Positions 45,946 to 58,000 of a stretch of 64,000 nt of DNA are shown in pieces (the first letter of the stretch is position 1; each line of letters starts with the position of its first letter). The notes beneath the pieces are model-generated. The model saw only the letters and a list, made by a program, of their open reading frames with translations. It ran no database searches and was not told the DNA's origin. The stretch comes from Hymenopus coronatus. Taxonomy: Eukaryota; Arthropoda; Insecta; Mantodea; Hymenopodidae. The stretch lies in assembly GCA_030762935.1 (NCBI GenBank), contig CM060891.1, forward strand, positions 1,558,501 through 1,622,500, given 5' to 3'. The position numbers and the translations under genes are program-made.

Positions 45946-48900
45946 TCAGTCCTGTAACGGCACTAAGTTTAGTCAGTACTGTAATGGCACTAAGTTTAGT
46001 CAGTCCTGTAACGGCACTAAGTTTAGTCAGTCCTGTAACGGCATTAAGTTTAGTCAGTCCTGTAACGGCACTAAGTTTAGTCAGTCCTGTAACGGCATTA
46101 AGTTTAGTCAGCCCTGTAACGGCACTAAGTTTAGTCAGTACTGTAATGGCACTAAGTTTAGTCAGTCCTGTAACGGCACTAAGTTTAGTCAGTCCTGTAA
46201 CGGCCTTAAGTTTAGTCAGTCCTGTAATGGCACTAAGTTTAGTCAGTCCTGTAACGGCACTAAGTTTAGTCAGTACTGTAATGGCACTAAGTTTAGTCAG
46301 TCCTGTAACGGCACTAAGTTTAGTCAGTACCGTAATGGCACTAAGTTTAGTCAGTACTGTAATGGCACTAAGTTTAGTCAGTACTGTAATGGCACTGAGT
46401 TTAGTCAGTCCTGTAACGGCACTAAGTTTAGTCAGTACTGTAACGGCACTAAGTTTAGTCAGTCCTGTAACGTACTAAGTTTAGTCAGTACTGTAACGGC
46501 ACTAAGTTTAGTCAGTACTGTAATGGCACTAAGTTTAGTCAGTCCTGTAACGGCACTAAGTTTAGTCAGTCCTGTAACGGCACTAAGTTTAGTCAGTACT
46601 GTAATAGCACTAAGTTTAGTCAGTACTGTAATGGCACTAAGTTTAGTCAGTCCTGTAACGGCACTAAGTTTAGTCAGTCTTGTAACGGCACTGAGTTCTG
46701 TCAGTCCTGTAACGGCACTAAGTTTAGTCAGTCCTGTAACGGCATTAAGTTTAGTCAGTCCTGTAACGGCACTAAGTTTAGTCAGTACTGTAATGGCACT
46801 AAGTTTAGTCAGTCCTGTAACGGCACTAAGTTTAGTCAGTCCTGTAACGGCATTAAGTTTAGTCAGTCCTGTAATGGCACTAAGTTTAGTCTGTCCTGTA
46901 ACGGCACTAAGTTTAGTCAGTACTGTAATGGCACTAAGTTTAGTCTGTCCTGTAACGGCACTAAGTTTAGTCAGTACTGTAATGGCACTAAGTTTAGTCA
47001 GTACTGTAATGGCTAAGTTTAGTCAGTACTGTAATGGCACTGAGTTTAGTCAGTCCTGTAACGGCACTAAGTTTAGTCAGTACTGTAACGGCACTAAGTT
47101 TAGTCAGTCCTGTAACGGCACTAAGTTTAGTCAGTACTGTAATGGCACTAAGTTTAGTCAGTCCTGTAACGGCACTAAGTTTAGTCAGTACTGTAACGGC
47201 ACTAAGTTTAGTCAGTCCTGTAATGGCACTAAGTTTAGTCAGTCCTGTAATGGCACTAAGTTTAGTCAGTACTGTAACGGCACTGAGTTTAGTCAGTCCT
47301 GTAACGGCACTGAGTTTAGTCAGTCCTGTAACGGCATTAAGTTTAGTCAGTCCTGTAACGGCACTGAGTTTAGTCAGTACAGTAACGGCACTGAGTTCAG
47401 TCAGTCCTGTAACGGCACTAAGTTTAGTCAGTCCTCTAATGGCACTAAGTTTGGTCAGTCCTATAACGGCACTAAGTTTGGTCAGTCCTATAACCGCACT
47501 AAGTTTAGTCAGTCCTATAACGGCACTAAGTTTAGTCAGTCCTGTAACGGCACTAAGTTTAGTCAGTCCTGTAACGGCACTGAGTTTAGTCAGTCCTGTA
47601 ACGGCACTAAGTTTGGTCAGTCCTGTAACGGCACTAAGTTTGGTCAGTCCTGTAACGGCACTGAGTTTGGTCAGTCCTGTAACGGCACTGAGTTTACTCA
47701 GTCCTGTAACGGCACTAAGTTTGGTCAGTCCTGTAATGGCACTAAGTATAGTCAGTCCTATAACGGCATTAAGTTTGGTCAGTCCTGTAACGGCATTAAG
47801 TTTAGTCAGTCCTGTAACGGCACTAAGTGTAGTCAGTCCTGTAACGGCACTAAGTTTAGTCAGTCCTGTAACGGCACTAAGTTTAGTCAATCCTGTAACG
47901 GCACTAAGTTTAGTCAGTCCTGTAACGGAACTAAGTTAATCAGCCCTGTAACGGCACTAAGTTTAGTCAGTCCTATAACAGCACTAAGTTTAAACAGTCC
48001 TGTAATGGCACTGAGTTTAGTCAGTCCTGTAATGGCACTAAGTTTAGTCAGTCCTGTAACGGCACTAAATTTAGTCAGTCCTGTAAGGGCACAAAGTTTA
48101 GTCAGTCCTGTAACAGCACTAAGTTTAGTCAGTCCTGTAACGGCACTAAGTTTAGTCAGTCCTGTAATGGCACTAAGTTTAGTCAGTCCTGTAACGGCAC
48201 TAAGTTTAGTCAGTCCTGTAAGGGCACTAAGTTTAGTCAGTCCTGTAATGGCACTAAGGTTGGTCAGTCCTTTAAAGGCACTGAGTTTAGTCAGTCCTGT
48301 AACGGCACTAAGTTTGGTCAGTCCTATAACGGCACTAAGTTTAGTCAGTCCTATAACGGCATTAAGTTTAGTCAGTCCTGTAATGGCACTAAGTTTAGAC
48401 AGTCCTGTTACGGCAGTAAGTTTAGTCAGTCCTGTAACGGCACTCAGTTTAGTCAGTCCTGTAACGGCACTAAGTTTAGTCAGTCCTGTAACGGCACTTA
48501 GTTTAGTCAGTCCTGTAACAGCACTAAGTTTAGTCAGTCCTGTAACGGCACTAAGTTTAGTCAGTCCTGTAATGGCACTAAGTTTAGTCAGTCCTGTAAC
48601 GGCACTAAGTTTAGTCAGTCCTGTAACGGCACTAAGTTTAGTCAGTCCTGTAACGGAACTAAGTTAATCAGCCCTGTAACGGCACTAAGTTTAGTCAGTC
48701 CTATAACGGCACTAAGTTTAAACAGTCCTGTAATGGCACTGAGTTTAGTCAGTCGTGTAATGGCACTAAGTTTAGTCAGTCCTGTAACGGCACTAAATTT
48801 AGTCAGTCCTGTAAGGGCACTAAGTTTAGTCAGTCCTGTAACAGCACTAAGTTTAGTCAGTCCTGTAACGGCACTAAGTTTAGTCAGTCCTGCAATGGCA

Positions 48901-50406
48901 CTAAGTTTAGTCAGTCCTGTAACGGCACTAAGTTTAGTCAGTCCTGTAAGGGCACTAAGTTTAGTCAGTCCTGTAATGGCACTAAGGTTAGTCAGTCCTG
49001 TAAAGGCACTGAGTTTAGTCAGTCCTGTAACGGCACTAAGTTTGGTCAGTCCTATAACGGCACTAAGTTTAGTCAGTCCTATAACGGCATTAAGTTTAGT
49101 CAGTCCTGTAATGGCACTGAGTTTAGTCAGTCCTGTAACGGCACTAAGTTTAGACAGTCCTGTTACGGCAGTAAGTTTAGTCAGTCCTGTAACGGCACTC
49201 AGTTTAGTCAGTCCTGTAACGGCACTAAGTTTAGACAGTCCTGTTACGGCAGTAAGTTTAGTCAGTCCTGTAACGGCACTAAGTTTAGACAGTCCTGTTA
49301 CGGCAGTAAGTTTAGTGAGTCCTGTAACGGCACTCAGTTTAGTCAGTCCTGTAACGGCACTAAGTTTAGTCAGTCCTGTAACGGCACTTAGTTTAGTCAG
49401 TCCTGTAAGGGCACTAAGTTTAGTCAGTCCTGTAATGGCACTGAGTTTAGTCAGTCCTGTAACGGCACTAAGTTTGGTCAGTCCTATAACGGCACTAAGT
49501 TTAGTCAGTCCTATAACGGCATTAAGTTTAGTCAGGACTGTAATGGCACTAAGTTTAGTCAGTCCTGTAACGGAACTAAGTTAATCAGCCCTGTAAAGGC
49601 ACTAAGTTTGCTCAGTCCTGTTACGGCAGTAAGTTTAGTCAGTCCTGTAACGGAACTCAGTTTAGTCAGTCCTGTAACGGCACTAATTTTGGTCAGTCCT
49701 ATAACGGCACTAAGTTTGGTCAGTCCTGTAACGGCACTAAGTTTGGTCAGTCCTGTAAAGGCACTGAGTTTGGTCAGTCCTGTAACGGCACTGAGTTTAG
49801 GCAGTCCTGTCACGGCACTGAGTTTGGTCAGTCCTGTAACGGCACTAAGTTTAATCAGTCCTGTAACGGCACTAAGTTTAGTCAGTCCTGTAAAGGACCT
49901 AAGTTTGGTCTGTCTTGTAACGGCACTAAGTTTAGTCAGTCCTGTAATGGCACTAAGTTTAGTCAGTCCTGTAATGGCACTAAGTTTAGTCAGCCCTGTA
50001 ATGGCACTAAGTTTAGTCAGTTCTGTAATAGCACTGAGTTTGGTCAGTCGTGTAATGGCACTGAGTTTGTTCAGTCCTGTAATGGCACTGAGTTTGGTTA
50101 GTCGTGTAACGGCTCTAAGTTTAGTCAGCCCTGTAATGACACTAAGTTAAGTCAGTACTGTAATGGCACTAAGTTTAGTCAGCCCTGTAATAGCACTAAG
50201 TTTAGTCAGTCCAGTAATGGCACTGAGTTTGGTTAGTCGTGTAATGGCACTAAGTTTAGTCAGTCCTGTAATGGCACTAAGTTTAGTCAGCCCTGTAATG
50301 GCACTAAGTTTAGTCAGCCCTGTAATAGCACTAAGTTTGTTCAGCCCTGTAATGGCACTGAGTTTGGTTAGTCGTGTAATGGCACTAAGATTAGTCAGCC
50401 CTGTAA
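45946..50406. repeat. First copy of a 4.46-kb higher-order duplication
   Basis: The order of unit variants here is repeated at 50611-55071 with a constant offset of 4,665 bp. Open frames inside have matching lengths in both copies (714, 298, 301, 283 and 180 codons). The copies differ at very few bases by reading, for example AACTTT for AAGTTT at about 51194 and GTGCTG for GTCCTG at about 54444. The match begins just after position 45945 and stops at 50407. Confidence 0.9.
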
Positions 50407-50610
50407 CGGAACTCAGTTTAGTCAGTCCTGTAACGGCACTAATTTTGGTCAGTCCTATAACGGCACTAAGTTTGGTCAGTCCTGTAACGGCACTAAGTTT
50501 GGTCAGTCCTGTAAAGGCACTGAGTTTGGTCAGTCCTGTAACGGCACTGAGTTTAGGCAGTCCTGTCACGGCACTGAGTTTGGTCAGTCCTGTAACGGCA
50601 CTAAGTTTAA

Positions 50611-53600
50611 TCAGTCCTGTAACGGCACTAAGTTTAGTCAGTACTGTAATGGCACTAAGTTTAGTCAGTCCTGTAACGGCACTAAGTTTAGTCAGTCCTG
50701 TAACGGCATTAAGTTTAGTCAGTCCTGTAACGGCACTAAGTTTAGTCAGTCCTGTAACGGCATTAAGTTTAGTCAGCCCTGTAACGGCACTAAGTTTAGT
50801 CAGTACTGTAATGGCACTAAGTTTAGTCAGTCCTGTAACGGCACTAAGTTTAGTCAGTCCTGTAACGGCCTTAAGTTTAGTCAGTCCTGTAATGGCACTA
50901 AGTTTAGTCAGTCCTGTAACGGCACTAAGTTTAGTCAGTACTGTAATGGCACTAAGTTTAGTCAGTCCTGTAACGGCACTAAGTTTAGTCAGTACCGTAA
51001 TGGCACTAAGTTTAGTCAGTACTGTAATGGCACTAAGTTTAGTCAGTACTGTAATGGCACTGAGTTTAGTCAGTCCTGTAACGGCACTAAGTTTAGTCAG
51101 TACTGTAACGGCACTAAGTTTAGTCAGTCCTGTAACGTACTAAGTTTAGTCAGTACTGTAACGGCACTAAGTTTAGTCAGTACTGTAATGGCACTAACTT
51201 TAGTCAGTCCTGTAACGGCACTAAGTTTAGTCAGTCCTGTAACGGCACTAAGTTTAGTCAGTACTGTAATAGCACTAAGTTTAGTCAGTACTGTAATGGC
51301 ACTAAGTTTAGTCAGTCCTGTAACGGCACTAAGTTTAGTCAGTCTTGTAACGGCACTGAGTTCTGTCAGTCCTGTAACGGCACTAAGTTTAGTCAGTCCT
51401 GTAACGGCATTAAGTTTAGTCAGTCCTGTAACGGCACTAAGTTTAGTCAGTACTGTAATGGCACTAAGTTTAGTCAGTCCTGTAACGGCACTAAGTTTAG
51501 TCAGTCCTGTAACGGCATTAAGTTTAGTCAGTCCTGTAATGGCACTAAGTTTAGTCTGTCCTGTAACGGCACTAAGTTTAGTCAGTACTGTAATGGCACT
51601 AAGTTTAGTCTGTCCTGTAACGGCACTAAGTTTAGTCAGTACTGTAATGGCACTAAGTTTAGTCAGTACTGTAATGGCTAAGTTTAGTCAGTACTGTAAT
51701 GGCACTGAGTTTAGTCAGTCCTGTAACGGCACTAAGTTTAGTCAGTACTGTAACGGCACTAAGTTTAGTCAGTCCTGTAACGGCACTAAGTTTAGTCAGT
51801 ACTGTAATGGCACTAAGTTTAGTCAGTCCTGTAACGGCACTAAGTTTAGTCAGTACTGTAACGGCACTAAGTTTAGTCAGTCCTGTAATGGCACTAAGTT
51901 TAGTCAGTCCTGTAATGGCACTAAGTTTAGTCAGTACTGTAACGGCACTGAGTTTAGTCAGTCCTGTAACGGCACTGAGTTTAGTCAGTCCTGTAACGGC
52001 ATTAAGTTTAGTCAGTCCTGTAACGGCACTGAGTTTAGTCAGTACAGTAACGGCACTGAGTTCAGTCAGTCCTGTAACGGCACTAAGTTTAGTCAGTCCT
52101 CTAATGGCACTAAGTTTGGTCAGTCCTATAACGGCACTAAGTTTGGTCAGTCCTATAACCGCACTAAGTTTAGTCAGTCCTATAACGGCACTAAGTTTAG
52201 TCAGTCCTGTAACGGCACTAAGTTTAGTCAGTCCTGTAACGGCACTGAGTTTAGTCAGTCCTGTAACGGCACTAAGTTTGGTCAGTCCTGTAACGGCACT
52301 AAGTTTGGTCAGTCCTGTAACGGCACTGAGTTTGGTCAGTCCTGTAACGGCACTGAGTTTACTCAGTCCTGTAACGGCACTAAGTTTGGTCAGTCCTGTA
52401 ATGGCACTAAGTATAGTCAGTCCTATAACGGCATTAAGTTTGGTCAGTCCTGTAACGGCATTAAGTTTAGTCAGTCCTGTAACGGCACTAAGTGTAGTCA
52501 GTCCTGTAACGGCACTAAGTTTAGTCAGTCCTGTAACGGCACTAAGTTTAGTCAATCCTGTAACGGCACTAAGTTTAGTCAGTCCTGTAACGGAACTAAG
52601 TTAATCAGCCCTGTAACGGCACTAAGTTTAGTCAGTCCTATAACAGCACTAAGTTTAAACAGTCCTGTAATGGCACTGAGTTTAGTCAGTCCTGTAATGG
52701 CACTAAGTTTAGTCAGTCCTGTAACGGCACTAAATTTAGTCAGTCCTGTAAGGGCACAAAGTTTAGTCAGTCCTGTAACAGCACTAAGTTTAGTCAGTCC
52801 TGTAACGGCACTAAGTTTAGTCAGTCCTGTAATGGCACTAAGTTTAGTCAGTCCTGTAACGGCACTAAGTTTAGTCAGTCCTGTAAGGGCACTAAGTTTA
52901 GTCAGTCCTGTAATGGCACTAAGGTTGGTCAGTCCTTTAAAGGCACTGAGTTTAGTCAGTCCTGTAACGGCACTAAGTTTGGTCAGTCCTATAACGGCAC
53001 TAAGTTTAGTCAGTCCTATAACGGCATTAAGTTTAGTCAGTCCTGTAATGGCACTAAGTTTAGACAGTCCTGTTACGGCAGTAAGTTTAGTCAGTCCTGT
53101 AACGGCACTCAGTTTAGTCAGTCCTGTAACGGCACTAAGTTTAGTCAGTCCTGTAACGGCACTTAGTTTAGTCAGTCCTGTAACAGCACTAAGTTTAGTC
53201 AGTCCTGTAACGGCACTAAGTTTAGTCAGTCCTGTAATGGCACTAAGTTTAGTCAGTCCTGTAACGGCACTAAGTTTAGTCAGTCCTGTAACGGCACTAA
53301 GTTTAGTCAGTCCTGTAACGGAACTAAGTTAATCAGCCCTGTAACGGCACTAAGTTTAGTCAGTCCTATAACGGCACTAAGTTTAAACAGTCCTGTAATG
53401 GCACTGAGTTTAGTCAGTCGTGTAATGGCACTAAGTTTAGTCAGTCCTGTAACGGCACTAAATTTAGTCAGTCCTGTAAGGGCACTAAGTTTAGTCAGTC
53501 CTGTAACAGCACTAAGTTTAGTCAGTCCTGTAACGGCACTAAGTTTAGTCAGTCCTGCAATGGCACTAAGTTTAGTCAGTCCTGTAACGGCACTAAGTTT

Positions 53601-55071
53601 AGTCAGTCCTGTAAGGGCACTAAGTTTAGTCAGTCCTGTAATGGCACTAAGGTTAGTCAGTCCTGTAAAGGCACTGAGTTTAGTCAGTCCTGTAACGGCA
53701 CTAAGTTTGGTCAGTCCTATAACGGCACTAAGTTTAGTCAGTCCTATAACGGCATTAAGTTTAGTCAGTCCTGTAATGGCACTGAGTTTAGTCAGTCCTG
53801 TAACGGCACTAAGTTTAGACAGTCCTGTTACGGCAGTAAGTTTAGTCAGTCCTGTAACGGCACTCAGTTTAGTCAGTCCTGTAACGGCACTAAGTTTAGA
53901 CAGTCCTGTTACGGCAGTAAGTTTAGTCAGTCCTGTAACGGCACTAAGTTTAGACAGTCCTGTTACGGCAGTAAGTTTAGTGAGTCCTGTAACGGCACTC
54001 AGTTTAGTCAGTCCTGTAACGGCACTAAGTTTAGTCAGTCCTGTAACGGCACTTAGTTTAGTCAGTCCTGTAAGGGCACTAAGTTTAGTCAGTCCTGTAA
54101 TGGCACTGAGTTTAGTCAGTCCTGTAACGGCACTAAGTTTGGTCAGTCCTATAACGGCACTAAGTTTAGTCAGTCCTATAACGGCATTAAGTTTAGTCAG
54201 GACTGTAATGGCACTAAGTTTAGTCAGTCCTGTAACGGAACTAAGTTAATCAGCCCTGTAAAGGCACTAAGTTTGCTCAGTCCTGTTACGGCAGTAAGTT
54301 TAGTCAGTCCTGTAACGGAACTCAGTTTAGTCAGTCCTGTAACGGCACTAATTTTGGTCAGTCCTATAACGGCACTAAGTTTGGTCAGTCCTGTAACGGC
54401 ACTAAGTTTGGTCAGTCCTGTAAAGGCACTGAGTTTGGTCAGTGCTGTAACGGCACTGAGTTTAGGCAGTCCTGTCACGGCACTGAGTTTGGTCAGTCCT
54501 GTAACGGCACTAAGTTTAATCAGTCCTGTAACGGCACTAAGTTTAGTCAGTCCTGTAAAGGACCTAAGTTTGGTCTGTCTTGTAACGGCACTAAGTTTAG
54601 TCAGTCCTGTAATGGCACTAAGTTTAGTCAGTCCTGTAATGGCACTAAGTTTAGTCAGCCCTGTAATGGCACTAAGTTTAGTCAGTTCTGTAATAGCACT
54701 GAGTTTGGTCAGTCGTGTAATGGCACTGAGTTTGTTCAGTCCTGTAATGGCACTGAGTTTGGTTAGTCGTGTAACGGCTCTAAGTTTAGTCAGCCCTGTA
54801 ATGACACTAAGTTAAGTCAGTACTGTAATGGCACTAAGTTTAGTCAGCCCTGTAATAGCACTAAGTTTAGTCAGTCCAGTAATGGCACTGAGTTTGGTTA
54901 GTCGTGTAATGGCACTAAGTTTAGTCAGTCCTGTAATGGCACTAAGTTTAGTCAGCCCTGTAATGGCACTAAGTTTAGTCAGCCCTGTAATAGCACTAAG
55001 TTTGTTCAGCCCTGTAATGGCACTGAGTTTGGTTAGTCGTGTAATGGCACTAAGATTAGTCAGCCCTGTAA
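50611..55071. repeat. Second copy of the 4.46-kb higher-order duplication
   Basis: Near-identical to 45946-50406. The 204-bp bridge between the copies (50407-50610) is itself a duplicate of about 49651-49854 (offset 756 bp, 28 units), with the CGGAACTCAG marker unit at 49651 and 50407. The structure fits recent unequal exchange within the array; a misassembly remains possible. Confidence 0.9.
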
Positions 55072-58000
55072 TGGCACTAAGTTTAGTCAGTCCTGTACCG
55101 GCACTAAGTTTAGTCAGTCCTGTAATGGCACTAAGTTGTGTCAGCCCTGTAATGGCACTAAGTCTAGTCAGTCCTGTAATGGCACTAAGTTTGGTTAGTC
55201 GTGTAATGGCACTAAGTTTAGTCAGCCCTGTAATGGCACTAAGTTTAGTCAGTCCTGTAATGGCACTAAGTTTAGTCAGCCCTGTAATGGCACTAAGTTT
55301 AGTCAGCCCTGTAATGGCACTAAGTTTGTTCAGTACTGTAATGGCACTGAGTTTGGTTAGTCGTGTAATGGCACTACGTTTAGTCAGCCCTGTAATGGCA
55401 CTAAGTTTAGTCAGCCCTGTAATGGCACTAAGTTTGTTCAGTCCTGTAATGGCACTGAGTTTGGTTAGTCGTGTAATGGCACTAAGTTTAGTCAGTCCTG
55501 CAACAGCACTAAGTTTAGTCAGTCCTGTAACGGCACTAAATTTGGTCAGTCCTGTAACGGCACTAAGTTTAGTCAGTCCTGTAACGCTACAGAGTTTGGT
55601 CAGTCCTGTAATGGCACTAAGTTTAGTCAGTCCTGTAACGGCACTAAGTTTAGTCAGTCCTGTAATGGCACTAAGTTTGGTCAGTCCTCTAACGGCACTA
55701 AGTTTAGTCAGTCCTGTAATGGCACTAAGTTTGGTCAGTCCTCTAACGGCACTAAGTTTAGTCAGTCCTCTAACGGCACTAAGTTTAGTCAGTCCTGTAA
55801 AGGCACTAAGTTTAGTCAGTCCTGTAACGGCACTAAGTTTAGTCAGTCCTGTAATGGCACTAAGTTTAGTCAGTCCTGTAATTGCACTAAGTTTAGTCAG
55901 TCCTGTAACGGCACTAAATTTGATCAGTCCTGTAACGGCACTAAATTTAGTCAGTCCTGAAACGGCACTAAGTTTAGTCAGTCCTGTAACGGCACTTAGT
56001 TTAGTCAGTCCTGTAACGGCACTAAGTTTAGTCAGTCCTGTAAGGGAACTAAGTTAATCAGCCCTGTAATGGCACTAAGTTTGCTCAGTCCTGTTACGGC
56101 ACTAAGTTTGGTGAGTCCTATAACGGCAATAAGTTTAGTCAGTCCTGTAACGGCACTAAGTTAATCAGCCCTGTAATGGCACTAAGTTTGCTCAGTCCTG
56201 TTACGGCACTAAGTTTAGTCAGTCCTGTAACGGCACTAAGTTTAGTCAGTCTTGTAACGGCACTAAGTTTAGTCAGTCCTGTTACGGCACTAAGTTTAGT
56301 CAGTCCTGTTACGGCACTAAGTTTGGTGAGTCATGTTACGGCACTAAGTTTGGTGAGTCCTATAACGGCACTAAGTTTAGTCAGTCCTGTAACGGAACTA
56401 AGTTAATCAGCCCTGTAATGGCACTAAGTTTGCTCAGTCCTGTAACGGCACTAGGTTTAGTCAGTCCTGTTACAGCACTAAATTTAGTCAGTCCTGAAAC
56501 GGCACTATGTTTAGTAAGTCCTGTAACGGCACTAAGTTTAGTAAGTCCTGTAACGGTACTAAGTGTAGTCAGTCCTGTAACGGAACTAAGTTAATCAGCC
56601 CTGTAATGGCACTAAGTTTGCTCAGTCCTGTTACGGCACTAAGTTTAGTCAGTCCTGTAACGGCACTAAGTTTGGTCAGTCCTGTAACGGCCCTAAGTTT
56701 AGTCAGTTCTATAACGGCATTAAGTTTGGTCGGTCCTGTAACGGCATTAAGTTTAGTAAGTCCTGTAACGGCACTAAGTTTAGTCAGTCCTGTAACGGAA
56801 CTAAGTTAATCAGCCCTGTAATGGCACTAAGTTTGCTCAGTCCTGTTACGGCACTAAGTTTGGTGAGTCCTATAACGGCACTAAGTTTAGTCAGTCCTGT
56901 AACGGCACTAAGTAAAGTAAGTCCTGTAATGGCACTGAGTTTAGTCAGTCCTGTAATGGCACTAAGTTTAGTCAGTCCTGTAACGGCACTTAGTTTAGTC
57001 AGTCCTGTAATGGCACTAAGTTTAGTCAGTCCTGTAATGGCACTAAGTTTAGTCAGTCCTGTAATGGCACTAAGTTTAGTCAGTCCTGTAACGGCACTAA
57101 GTTTGGTAAGTCCTGTAACGGCACTAAGTTTAGTCAGTCCTGTAATGGCACTAAGTTTAGTCAGTCCTGTAATGGCACTAAGTTTAGTCAGTCCTGTAAC
57201 GGCACTAAGTTTAGTCAGTCCTGTAACGGCACTAAGTTTAGTCAGTCCTGTAATGGCACTAAGTTTAGTCAGTCCTGTAACGGCACTAAGTTTACTCAGT
57301 CCTGTAATGGCACTAAGTTTAGTCAGTCCTGTAACGGCACTAAGTTTAGTCAGTCCTATAACGGCATTAAGTTTGGTCAGTCCTGTAACGGGTCTAAGTT
57401 TAGTCAGTCCTGTAACGGCACCAAGTTTAGTCAGTCCTGTAACGGAACTAAGTTAATCAGCCCTGTAATGGCACTAAGTTTACTCAGTCCTGTAACGGCA
57501 CTAAGTTTAGTCAGCCCTGTAATGGCACTAAGTTAAGTCAGTCCTGTAATGGCACTAAGTTTAGTGTCCTGTAATGGCACTAAGTTTAGTCAGTCCTGTA
57601 ATGGCACTAAGTTTAGTCAGTCCTGTAATGGCACTAAGTTTAGTCAGCCCTGTAACGGCACTAAGTTTAGTCAGTCCTGTAATGGCACTAAGTTAAGTCA
57701 GCCCTGTAATGGCACTAAGTTTAGTCAGTCCTGTAATGGCACTAAGTTTAGTCAGTCCTGTAACGGCACTAAGTTTAGTCAGTCCTGTAATGGCACTAAG
57801 TTTAGTCAGTCCTGTAATGGCACTAAGTTTAGTCAGTCCTGTAACGGCACTAAGTTTAGTCAGTCCTGTAACGGCACTAAGTTTAGTCAGTCCTGTAATG
57901 GCACTAAGTTCGGTCAGTCCTGTAACGGCACTAAGTTTAGTCAGTCCTGTAATGGCACTAAGTTTAGTCAGTCCTGTAACGGCACTAAGTTTAGTCAGTC

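Noticed and set aside
46523..48667. 714-codon frames in the 27-bp array resembling a Ser/Thr-rich mucin-like protein
   Set aside because: The frame switches from ALSLVSPVT to GTKFSQSCN and back after one-base changes, with no purifying signal. The copy at 51188 is a duplicate of the same DNA.
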